Assembly (NCBI GenBank): GCA_012511645.1 | Contig: JAAZFP010000341.1 | Span: 1-11,973 of the forward strand | Origin: Microbacteriaceae bacterium | GTDB lineage: Bacteria; Actinomycetota; Actinomycetes; Actinomycetales; Microbacteriaceae | DNA length: 11,973 nucleotides | Reading direction: 5' to 3' | Shown: positions 6,909 through 11,973 of the stretch, piece after piece | How the letters are laid out: every line of letters starts with the position of its first letter | How positions within the stretch are numbered: the first letter of the stretch is position 1 | The notes under the pieces: generated by a model | Databases searched by the model: none | The model's input: only the letters and a program-made list of their open reading frames with translations | What the model was told of the DNA's origin: nothing | Position numbers and translations under genes: made by a program

Positions 6909-7660
6909 CAGTTGCCCGTCGGCAGGTTGGCCGCGAGCACCTCACGTTGTAGTTCGGTGAGCTCAGCAGCCGAGGCAAGCGCGAGGTCGAGCAGAGCATT
7001 CAGTTCGACGCGCTGAAACGGCACACCCTCGGCAGTGCCCTGAATCTCTACAAATTCGCCTGTGCCGGTAACCACCACGTTCATGTCGGTTTCGGCCCGC
7101 GAATCTTCAATGTAGGGAAGGTCGCTCACGGGAACCCCGTTCACGATGCCCACTGACACCGCAGCAACGCTGCCCGTGAGCGGCTTCGCATTCTTTGCGA
7201 CGTGCCCCTGTGCGCGGGCCCACTCGATCGCGTCGGCAAGCGCGACGTAGGCACCGGTGATTGCCGCGGTGCGAGTGCCGCCGTCGGCCTGCAGCACGTC
7301 ACAGTCGATCACGATAGTGTTTTCACCGAGACCCTTGGTGTCGATAATCGCGCGGAGCGAGCGGCCAATGAGCCTGGAAATCTCGTGGGTGCGACCACCG
7401 ATCTTGCCCTTCACCGACTCGCGCTGCGAGCGCTCATTCGTCGCGCGCGGAAGCATCGCATACTCGGCGGTCACCCAGCCAGTGCCCTTTCCGCGCAGCC
7501 ACGGCGGCACTCCGGGCGTGAACGACGCCGAGCAGAGCACCTTCGTCTTGCCGACGGTGATCAGCGCGCTGCCCTCAGCCTGCTCGTTCCAGCCACGCTC
7601 GATGGTGACGGGGCGCATCTGCTCGGGCGCTCGGCCGTCGGCTCGCGAGAAGGTGGTCAT
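6908..7660 (-). CDS. rph: Ribonuclease PH
   Basis: RNase PH is a phosphate-dependent 3'-5' exoribonuclease that trims tRNA 3' ends, acting as a cytoplasmic hexamer. From ATG at 7660 the protein has 250 residues, the usual size, beginning MTTFSRADGR as is typical of actinobacterial homologues. GWVTAEYAMLPRAT (61-74), the phosphate-site DGGTRTA (126-132) and the paired aspartates around DLPYIED (180 and 186) are present. The open frame extends 24 codons further upstream, but that part has no family similarity, whereas GAGG stands 6 bases before the ATG at 7660. The gene ends in TGATG with rdgB. In many actinobacteria murI lies directly upstream; here rnhB does, 101 bases away. I saw no convincing promoter in that gap. 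Confidence 0.96.
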   Translation of the reverse strand: MTTFSRADGRAPEQMRPVTIERGWNEQAEGSALITVGKTKVLCSASFTPGVPPWLRGKGTGWVTAEYAMLPRATNERSQRESVKGKIGGRTHEISRLIGRSLRAIIDTKGLGENTIVIDCDVLQADGGTRTAAITGAYVALADAIEWARAQGHVAKNAKPLTGSVAAVSVGIVNGVPVSDLPYIEDSRAETDMNVVVTGTGEFVEIQGTAEGVPFQRVELNALLDLALASAAELTELQREVLAANLPTGN

Positions 7661-7761
7661 ATCGATCCTCAACGTTTCTGCGGCGGGAGGTGCGTGCCCT
7701 GCTCTGCCGCTGGTGAATGGGGGCCGCGCCACAGGCTCGCAGCCACTCGAACTTGTCTAGC

Positions 7762-8442
7762 CTAGCGTTCGCCCGTCATGCGGATCCAGGAGCGCCGATG
7801 CAACGGTGAGAGACCGACCTCTTCGATCCCCGCATAGTGCGCCTTCGACCCATAGCCCTTGTTTGACAGCCACCCATAGTGCGGCTCAGCTTCGTGCGCG
7901 GCGCGCATGAGATCGTCTCGCTCAACTTTTGCCCGCACCGACGCCGCGGCGACACTCGCGCAGGTGCGATCCGCCTGGGTCTTCGTCTGCACTCGCAGCG
8001 GCTGCCTCAGCGAGGGCGAAAGCCAGTCATGAGACCCATCGACGAGGATCAGCGCGTCAGAGACAGGCACCCCCTGTCGATGCAGGTCAAGCAGGGCGCG
8101 CCTGCCCGCTTCGCCGAGCGCCCACGAGATGCCGCGCTCGTCGATTTCTTGCGGCGTGGAGAACCCCACCGCCCCGGCCCCCCACTCGGTGACGAGCGGC
8201 GCAATGGCCTCACGCTTCTTTTCGCTCAGCAGCTTAGAGTCCCGCAGCCCCAGGGGGAACTCAAGAGTGCCGTGCGTCACCGCGTGCACTCCGACTGCGA
8301 CGGGCCCGGCTATTGCGCCTCGACCCACCTCGTCCACACCGATGACCAGGGTCACGCCATCAGCAAAGCGATCGTGTTCAAACTGCAGCGTTGGTTCTTT
8401 CGAGAGCGACTCACGCGCCTGCGGTGCAGGGGTGTCACTCAC
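7762..8442 (-). CDS. rnhB: Ribonuclease HII
   Basis: RNase HII cuts the RNA strand of RNA/DNA hybrids and removes single ribonucleotides misinserted in DNA. From the GTG at 8442 the product has 226 residues. The active site is complete: VDEVGRG (36-42, with D37, E38 and the GRG that senses the ribonucleotide), D135 in LVDG, and D158 in KTQADRTCASVAAASV. DSK (68-70) and the GYGS region (196-199) also fit the family. The open frame runs further upstream inside lepB, but that part is a shadow without similarity. The chosen GTG overlaps the lepB stop by 8 bases (GTGAGTGA), so coupling is likely. The ribosome site is weak: GAAGG lies 12 bases away. lepB-rnhB after rplS is conserved actinobacterial order. 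Confidence 0.95.
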   Translation of the reverse strand: MSDTPAPQARESLSKEPTLQFEHDRFADGVTLVIGVDEVGRGAIAGPVAVGVHAVTHGTLEFPLGLRDSKLLSEKKREAIAPLVTEWGAGAVGFSTPQEIDERGISWALGEAGRRALLDLHRQGVPVSDALILVDGSHDWLSPSLRQPLRVQTKTQADRTCASVAAASVRAKVERDDLMRAAHEAEPHYGWLSNKGYGSKAHYAGIEEVGLSPLHRRSWIRMTGER

Positions 8443-9166
8443 CAGGATCAGTCGCCTTCGCCTCTTCGACACCCACAAACGTGTCGGGGTAGTTATCAAT
8501 CCAGCCAAACTGCGACAGCGGCCAGTGCACGACGAAGGCCCGCCCCACAATTTCATCGACCGGCACGAAGCCGCGGCCTGGCTCATCTTGGTGATAGCGA
8601 GAATCAACACTTGAGTATCGGTTGTCACCCATTACCCACACCGAGCCCTCGGGCACAACAACGTCAAACTCAAGGTCAGAGGCAGCCGTTTTGCCCTCTG
8701 GGATCACGATGTATGGCTCGTCGAGTGGCACCCCGTTCACGGTCACCCGGCCAGAGCTGTCGCAGCAGGCGACCCGATCGCCGCCCACGCCAATCACGCG
8801 CTTCACCACGTAGTCGGTGCTGGTGTCTGCCGCGAGACCAAGCGTCTGCATCAGCTTGTCAAACTCATTGGGAGCCGCGGTGCGGGCGCTCGCGGGCAAA
8901 CTCAACCAACCACCCGGGTCTTCAAAGACCACCACGTCGCCTCGCTCCAGCCCAACGACATCAGGCCCCAGCTGGTTCACCAGGATCTGGTCTTGCACCT
9001 CAAGGGTGTGCTCCATGGAACCCGAGGGAATGTAGAAGCTGCGCACCAAAAAGGTCTTGAGCAGAAACGAGACCGTGAAGGCGACGAGCAGGATGACCAG
9101 CAGATCGCCCAGGAGTCGCAGCAGGCTGCGCGCAAACCCTCTGCGGGGTGCGGGGCGATCAGACAT
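8435..9166 (-). CDS. lepB: Signal peptidase I
   Basis: This membrane serine protease removes signal peptides from proteins exported by Sec or Tat. From ATG at 9166 it has 243 residues: a short basic cytoplasmic N-terminus, one transmembrane helix (about 17-41), then the periplasm-side catalytic domain. The Ser/Lys dyad is visible as S50 in PSGSMEHTL and K122 in VVKRVIG, with GGDRV (128-132) and MGDNRYSSVDSR (179-190) as further family boxes. A CC pair at 134-135 is in the region where some homologues form a disulfide. The frame extends 12 codons upstream to 9202, but GGAG lies 4 bases before the ATG at 9166, supporting the shorter form. Transcription probably starts in the 55 bases after the rplS terminator; TTGCAC (9219-9224) is a weak -35 candidate without a good -10. 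Confidence 0.95.
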   Translation of the reverse strand: MSDRPAPRRGFARSLLRLLGDLLVILLVAFTVSFLLKTFLVRSFYIPSGSMEHTLEVQDQILVNQLGPDVVGLERGDVVVFEDPGGWLSLPASARTAAPNEFDKLMQTLGLAADTSTDYVVKRVIGVGGDRVACCDSSGRVTVNGVPLDEPYIVIPEGKTAASDLEFDVVVPEGSVWVMGDNRYSSVDSRYHQDEPGRGFVPVDEIVGRAFVVHWPLSQFGWIDNYPDTFVGVEEAKATDPGE

Positions 9167-9221
9167 GGGGCTCCGTCGGGTTAGCAAACATTCACTATGC
9201 ACCCTATCGGTGCGTGCTGTG

Positions 9222-9264
9222 CAAAAAATTCAGGCCCCCTACCGAAATCGGCGGGAGCCTGAAT
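9222..9264 (-). terminator. Intrinsic terminator of rplS
   Basis: On the minus strand, just after the rplS stop, ATTCAGGC (9257-9264 read in reverse) pairs with GCCTGAAT (9228-9235). Inner CCC/GGG and CCG/CGG pairs extend the stem, and it is followed directly by a T run (AATTTTTTGC, 9221-9230). This is a textbook rho-independent terminator separating rplS from lepB. Confidence 0.9.
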
Positions 9265-9276
9265 GAATGCGTGAGC

Positions 9277-9624
9277 TTAGATGTCGCGCTTCTCGCGGAT
9301 CTTCGCCTTCTTACCGGTGAGGCCGCGCAGGTAGTAGAGCTTGGCACGGCGCACGTCACCGCGGCTCACAACCTCAATCTTTTCGATCGCGGGAGTGTGC
9401 ACGGGGAATTTACGCTCAACACCAACCTGGAAGCTGATCTTGCGAACGGTGAACGTTTCGCGGACGCCTTCGCCGTGACGGGCGATGACAACACCCTGGA
9501 ACACCTGCACACGTGAGCGGTTGCCCTCGATGATGTTCACGTGCACCTTGACGGTGTCACCGGCACGGAAATCGGGAATGTCGCTCTTGAGTGATGCGGC
9601 ATCGACCTGGTCGAGCTTCTGCAT
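9277..9624 (-). CDS. rplS: 50S ribosomal protein L19
   Basis: L19 lies at the interface of the two ribosomal subunits. The 115-residue product has the normal bacterial length and the family core: FRAGDTVKVHV (19-29), EGNRSRVQVFQGVVIARHG (33-51), and the C-terminal signature VGVERKFPVHTPAIEKIEVV (67-86) followed by RRAKLYYLRG (92-101). The basic tail GKKAKIREKRDI is typical. It starts at ATG 9624 with a weak purine-rich AGAGAG about 10 bases upstream. Unlike many genomes where rplS is co-transcribed with trmD, here a 162-base gap with its own promoter and structured leader precedes it and a strong terminator follows, so it appears to be an independent transcription unit. Confidence 0.98.
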   Translation of the reverse strand: MQKLDQVDAASLKSDIPDFRAGDTVKVHVNIIEGNRSRVQVFQGVVIARHGEGVRETFTVRKISFQVGVERKFPVHTPAIEKIEVVSRGDVRRAKLYYLRGLTGKKAKIREKRDI

Positions 9625-9683
9625 GATTGTCTACTCTCTGCGCCCGCCGCAAGTCGGAACACATGAATCAGTGATGAAAAGAA

Positions 9684-9736
9684 TGTGGCGCTCACGGTCT
9701 GTGCGACCCCTCGCGGCAGTATCGCACCGTGGCACA
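9684..9736 (-). promoter_or_regulatory. Foldable 5' leader of rplS
   Basis: The predicted mRNA start is at about 9737. Immediately after it, TGTG (9733-9736), CACGGT (9726-9731) and GCGA (9722-9725) on the minus strand can pair with CACA (9684-9687), ACCGTG (9693-9698) and TCGC (9703-9706). This forms a bulged stem around a loop of about 15 bases. An alternative GTGCGA/TCGCAC pairing competes inside it. L19 autoregulatory leaders are known in Firmicutes; a role of this one as an L19 or other sensor is inference. Confidence 0.4.
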
Positions 9737-9743
9737 AACGTCT

Positions 9744-9773
9744 ATTATGCCACAATCTGGCGACTTATGTCAC
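9744..9773 (-). promoter_or_regulatory. Sigma70-type promoter of rplS
   Basis: On the minus strand GTGACA (9768-9773, 5 of 6 to TTGACA) and CATAAT (9744-9749, 5 of 6 to TATAAT) are separated by 18 bases. The pair lies just after the trmD stop and points to rplS, giving a predicted start near 9737 and a leader of about 110 bases. It is the best promoter match in the window. Confidence 0.7.
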
Positions 9774-9786
9774 ACCTGGCGTTCAG

Positions 9787-10488
9787 TTACCCTGGCAGCA
9801 GGTCGGGTCGCACACGCTTCGTGCGCTCGAGCGCTTGTTCGTGCCGCCACTGTGCAATTGCGGCATGGTTACCACTCAAGAGCTCTGCGGGAACCTCTCG
9901 CCCCCGCCACTTGGCGGGTTTGGTGTAGCTCGGATATTCGAGCAGACCCTGCTCATGCGACTCTTCGACGAGACTCTCGGGGTTGCCAACAACCCCAGGC
10001 AAAAGCCTGCCGATTGCTTCGATCATTGCGAGCACGGCGACCTCGCCGCCGGTGAGCACGTAATCCCCCATGCTGATGAGTCGCACGCGGCCACGGTCTG
10101 CATACTCGTCAAAGACGCGCTGATCGATCCCTTCGTAGCGCCCGCACCCAAAGATGAGGTGAGGCTCTTCTGCAAGCTCTCGGGCCATGGCCTGAGTGAA
10201 GACTTCGCCGGCGGGTGACGGGAAGATGATCAGCGGCGGCTGCTCGTCCGTGTCATCAGCTGAGTCGAGAATTCCGTCGAGCATCTCGCCCCACGGCTCT
10301 GGCTTCATCACCATGCCGGCTCCCCCACCGGTGGGAGTGTCATCGACGGTGCGGTGTCGGTCGTGCGCGGCATCACGGAGGTCGTGCACATGAATCTCAA
10401 GCAGCCCGCGAGATTTGGCTTTGCCAAGCAGCGAGAGCTCAAGCGTGTCGAAATAGCTCGGAAAGATGGTGACGATATCGGTGCGCAC
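9787..10488 (-). CDS. trmD: tRNA (guanine-N1)-methyltransferase (m1G37)
   Basis: TrmD methylates G37 next to the anticodon using S-adenosylmethionine and prevents +1 frameshifts. The 233-residue protein shows the SPOUT trefoil-knot family motifs: DRHRTVDD (43-50), GGGAGM (54-59), GCGRYEGID (114-122), MGDYVLTGGE (140-149), GRLLPGVVGN (160-169, with the conserved Arg at 161) and EYPSYTKP (184-191), then LLSGNH (203-208). One key position differs: the residue aligned without gaps to the E. coli catalytic base Asp169 is Glu176 (EESH instead of EDSF). The length and all other motifs argue for an active enzyme. Translation starts at GTG 10488, 3 bases after the rimM stop, with GAGGG about 11 bases upstream. 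It is the last gene of the rpsP operon. Confidence 0.97.
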   Translation of the reverse strand: MRTDIVTIFPSYFDTLELSLLGKAKSRGLLEIHVHDLRDAAHDRHRTVDDTPTGGGAGMVMKPEPWGEMLDGILDSADDTDEQPPLIIFPSPAGEVFTQAMARELAEEPHLIFGCGRYEGIDQRVFDEYADRGRVRLISMGDYVLTGGEVAVLAMIEAIGRLLPGVVGNPESLVEESHEQGLLEYPSYTKPAKWRGREVPAELLSGNHAAIAQWRHEQALERTKRVRPDLLPG

Positions 10489-10491
10489 GGA

Positions 10492-11079
10492 TTAGGCGCC
10501 CTCGTCGGAAAGCTCTTCGAAGAGGCCAGCCGGCGGCGTAACCGTGATCACGCCTGCTTCGACATCAACCTTTGGAACAATTGCCTCAACCAGCGGTACG
10601 AGCACGGGGCCAGTCGGGGTCTGCACCACCAGCAGATCCTGGGCAGGCAGGTGCTGAACTTCAGCAACCTTGCCGACCGACTGCCCGTCCCGGTGCACGT
10701 CGAGGCCAACCAGCTGATGGTCGTACCACGCGTCTTCTTCAACGCTCGCGCGAACGGCATCTTCGTCGATCCAGAGAATCGCACGCACGATGCTCTCAGC
10801 CAAGGTGCGGTCGGAAACCTCGTCAAAGAACGCCACCGGCACACCGTTGAACCACCGCAGTTCACGAACCGTAATCGTACGGCCAAACCACGGCGATTCT
10901 TCAGGAACCTGCAAATGGAAGCGCGCACCCGGCACAAATCGTGCGTCGGGATTGTCGGTGTACATTTCGACCTTCAAGGCGCCCTTCAGCCCATGAGGCT
11001 TTGTCAGGCGACCAACGCGCAGGCTCCCCGCACCCTGAGCGGGGCGAGGAGCCGTGACGCGGTGTGACGGGGTTGACAC
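10492..11079 (-). CDS. rimM: Ribosome maturation factor RimM
   Basis: RimM binds S19 and helps mature the head of the 30S subunit. The 195-residue product has the N-terminal RimM domain, opening with VGRLTKPHGLKGALKV (22-37), and a C-terminal PRC barrel starting at WYDHQLVGLDV (118-128) and including GKVAEVQHLPAQDLLVV (136-152). The end, with LVPLVEAIVPKVDVEAG and PPAGLFEE, is typical. The GTG at 11079 overlaps the khpA TAG by one base (TAGTG), and GAGG lies 10 bases upstream. The first 20 residues are a variable, Pro/Ala-rich extension common in actinobacteria. Its place between khpA and trmD is conserved and ties it to ribosome assembly. Confidence 0.96.
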   Translation of the reverse strand: MSTPSHRVTAPRPAQGAGSLRVGRLTKPHGLKGALKVEMYTDNPDARFVPGARFHLQVPEESPWFGRTITVRELRWFNGVPVAFFDEVSDRTLAESIVRAILWIDEDAVRASVEEDAWYDHQLVGLDVHRDGQSVGKVAEVQHLPAQDLLVVQTPTGPVLVPLVEAIVPKVDVEAGVITVTPPAGLFEELSDEGA

Positions 11080-11339
11080 TAGGCGTCAGCCTCGTCTGAG
11101 TCAGTGTCGACGACGTCGATGCGAACCCGACGGCCATCACTGAGTGCACCGACAACGGTGCGCAGCGACTGGGCGGTGCGACCATTGCGGCCGATCACAC
11201 GACCGAGGTCGCGCGGGTTCACTCGCACCTCAAGCAGTTCACCGCGAGAGGTGTCTCGGCTTTCGACCTGCACCTCATCAGGCAAGGTTGCGATGCCGCG
11301 AACGAGGTGCTCAAGCACCTCAGCGAGCGAGCCTGCCAT
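11079..11339 (-). CDS. khpA: KH-domain RNA-binding protein KhpA
   Basis: This small 86-residue protein is almost entirely one KH domain. The GxxG loop is seen in GRVIGRNGRTA (46-56, G50 to G53), followed by an acidic tail. KhpA forms a dimer or pairs with KhpB (EloR/Jag) and binds many RNAs; in Gram-positive bacteria it influences cell elongation and division. Its position directly after rpsP and before rimM is the conserved location of this gene, formerly ylqC. ATG at 11339 begins 2 bases after the rpsP stop, and the end overlaps rimM by one base, so its translation probably depends on rpsP. Confidence 0.95.
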   Translation of the reverse strand: MAGSLAEVLEHLVRGIATLPDEVQVESRDTSRGELLEVRVNPRDLGRVIGRNGRTAQSLRTVVGALSDGRRVRIDVVDTDSDEADA

Positions 11340-11341
11340 GC

Positions 11342-11797
11342 TTAGCCCTCGGCCTCAGCAGCGGCTTCTTCGGCTGCCTCAGCGGGAGCCTCAGCTGCCA
11401 CCTCGACCTCTTCTGCCGGAGCCTCTTCAGCCTTTGCCTCTGCCTTTTCGGTCTTCGGGCGCAGCACGGGCTTCTTCTTGGTGTCAGCCTCAAACACTGC
11501 CTTTGGCTCGGGTGAGAGCACCTTCGACTCAGTGTCGCCCTCGCCCTTGAACTTGCCCCAGTCACCGGTGAGCTTCAGGATCGCGGCCACCTGCTCGGTC
11601 GGCTGTGCGCCAACGCCGAGCCAGTACTGAGCACGATCGCCGTTGACCTCGATGAGCGAGGGGTTCTGGGTGGGATCGTACTTGCCGATCTCTTCGATCA
11701 CGCGGCCGTCACGCTTGGTGCGTGAGTCAGCCACGACAATGCGGTAGTAGGGTGCCCGGATCTTGCCGAGACGCTTCAGACGAATCTTTACAGCCAT
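11342..11797 (-). CDS. rpsP: 30S ribosomal protein S16 with long Ala/Glu-rich tail
   Basis: S16 is a primary assembly protein of the 30S body. The core is standard: MAVKIRLKRLGK (1-12), APYYRIVVADSR (15-26), IEEIGKYDP (34-42) and YWLGVGAQPTEQV (58-70). The family core ends near residue 82, but this protein continues to 151. The extra part holds a basic stretch (about 107-120, with KKKP and RPKTEK) and then a low-complexity tail of Ala and Glu (120-151). Such tails are frequent in actinobacterial S16 and are probably unstructured. ATG at 11797 is preceded by AAGGAG at 4 bases, an excellent ribosome site; the frame extends 34 codons upstream, but that part lies in the promoter region. It is the first gene of the rpsP-khpA-rimM-trmD operon. 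Confidence 0.97.
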   Translation of the reverse strand: MAVKIRLKRLGKIRAPYYRIVVADSRTKRDGRVIEEIGKYDPTQNPSLIEVNGDRAQYWLGVGAQPTEQVAAILKLTGDWGKFKGEGDTESKVLSPEPKAVFEADTKKKPVLRPKTEKAEAKAEEAPAEEVEVAAEAPAEAAEEAAAEAEG

Positions 11798-11829
11798 GCT
11801 GCTCCTTGAACATCGTAGAACCACGCACC

Positions 11830-11871
11830 CGAGATCAGGCGCGTGAGCTTGCTCGATCGCCCGATATCTCG
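11830..11871 (-). promoter_or_regulatory. Foldable 5' leader of rpsP
   Basis: In the region between the promoter-like boxes and rpsP, minus-strand CGAGAT (11866-11871) can pair with ATCTCG (11830-11835), with inner GGCG/CGCC (11858-11861 with 11838-11841) and a small GAGC/GCTC element. The fold is plausible, but GC-rich DNA easily gives such pairings, and I know of no matching actinobacterial S16 leader. Confidence 0.3.
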
Positions 11872-11895
11872 CGCGAAGAACGTGTGGGACGCGCT

Positions 11896-11928
11896 TCACA
11901 CGCGAACACTCAATTCTCGCACGCGAAC
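11896..11928. repeat. 12-bp direct repeat with 21-bp period upstream of rpsP
   Basis: TCACACGCGAAC (11896-11907) and TCGCACGCGAAC (11917-11928) match at 11 of 12 positions and start 21 bases apart, two helical turns. The second copy overlaps the candidate -10 box and the spacer of the rpsP promoter. This is the geometry of a tandem operator, but the binding protein is unknown. Confidence 0.5.
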
Positions 11929-11941
11929 CTCAAAAATGCAA
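11913..11941 (-). promoter_or_regulatory. Candidate promoter of the rpsP operon
   Basis: On the minus strand TTGCAT (11936-11941) and GAGAAT (11913-11918, preceded by TGC as in an extended -10) are 17 bases apart. Matches to consensus are moderate (3 and 4 of 6), so this is a candidate only. The predicted start near 11906 gives a leader of about 110 bases. Bases 11942-11973 show nothing I can assign. Confidence 0.4.
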
Positions 11942-11973
11942 TTTATGTTGCGACCAGGGCTTTTAGCGTCGTC

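Noticed and set aside
7661..7761. Promoter for rph in the gap after rnhB
   Set aside because: TAGGCT and TAGACA resemble -10 boxes, but no -35 match stands at 16-18 bases. rph may be read through from lepB-rnhB. The gap shows no clear hairpin either.
7879..9060. Plus-strand open frame of 393 codons
   Set aside because: It lies opposite rnhB and lepB, and its Arg/Pro/Ser-rich product is typical of an antisense shadow in GC-rich DNA.

Overview
The window reads as the chromosome of a GC-rich actinobacterium. The gene order rpsP-khpA-rimM-trmD-rplS-lepB-rnhB followed by rph-rdgB, the Ala/Glu-rich tail on S16, and the frequent GTG/TTG starts with short overlaps fit Actinobacteria, most likely Microbacteriaceae (a Leucobacter-like genus is a guess). 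Apart from the integrase end at the left edge, every gene lies on the minus strand, so transcription runs from right to left.

Right part (about 11970 to 7760): core translation and export genes. rpsP (S16), khpA (KH RNA-binding protein), rimM and trmD form one tight operon behind a promoter-like region that carries a 12-bp direct repeat with 21-bp period. rplS (L19) has its own strong promoter, a foldable 5' leader and a clear intrinsic terminator. lepB (signal peptidase I) and rnhB (RNase HII) overlap by 8 bp.

Middle (7660 to 6312): rph (RNase PH) and rdgB (XTP/dITP pyrophosphatase) are coupled through a TGATG overlap. In many actinobacteria the glutamate racemase gene murI lies just upstream of rph. 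No murI is present here.

Left-middle (6227 to 384): a three-gene operon, the most unusual part of the window. Its first two genes look like murL (UDP-MurNAc-L-Ala-L-Glu epimerase) and a divergent murD of the MurD2 type (UDP-MurNAc-L-Ala-L-Glu ligase). Together these would supply D-glutamate to peptidoglycan without a racemase: L-Glu is added first and epimerised afterwards. The third gene encodes a protein of about 1015 residues that joins an APH-type small-molecule kinase, a degenerate M23/biotinyl-lipoyl-like domain and a class III PLP enzyme. By analogy with the human hydroxylysine kinase/phospholyase pair, it may be a one-chain kinase and phospho-lyase.

Left edge (1 to 383): a tRNA-Leu(UAG) gene faces the 3' end of a tyrosine-recombinase gene, with a long bidirectional terminator hairpin between them. 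This is the usual layout of a mobile element integrated at the 3' end of a tRNA gene, so the left edge is probably the end of such an element.

No stretch longer than 180 bases lacks a gene. The main gaps (165-264, 6228-6311, 7661-7761, 9167-9276, 9625-9786, 11798-11973) are described under their regulatory features or in the list of rejected items.
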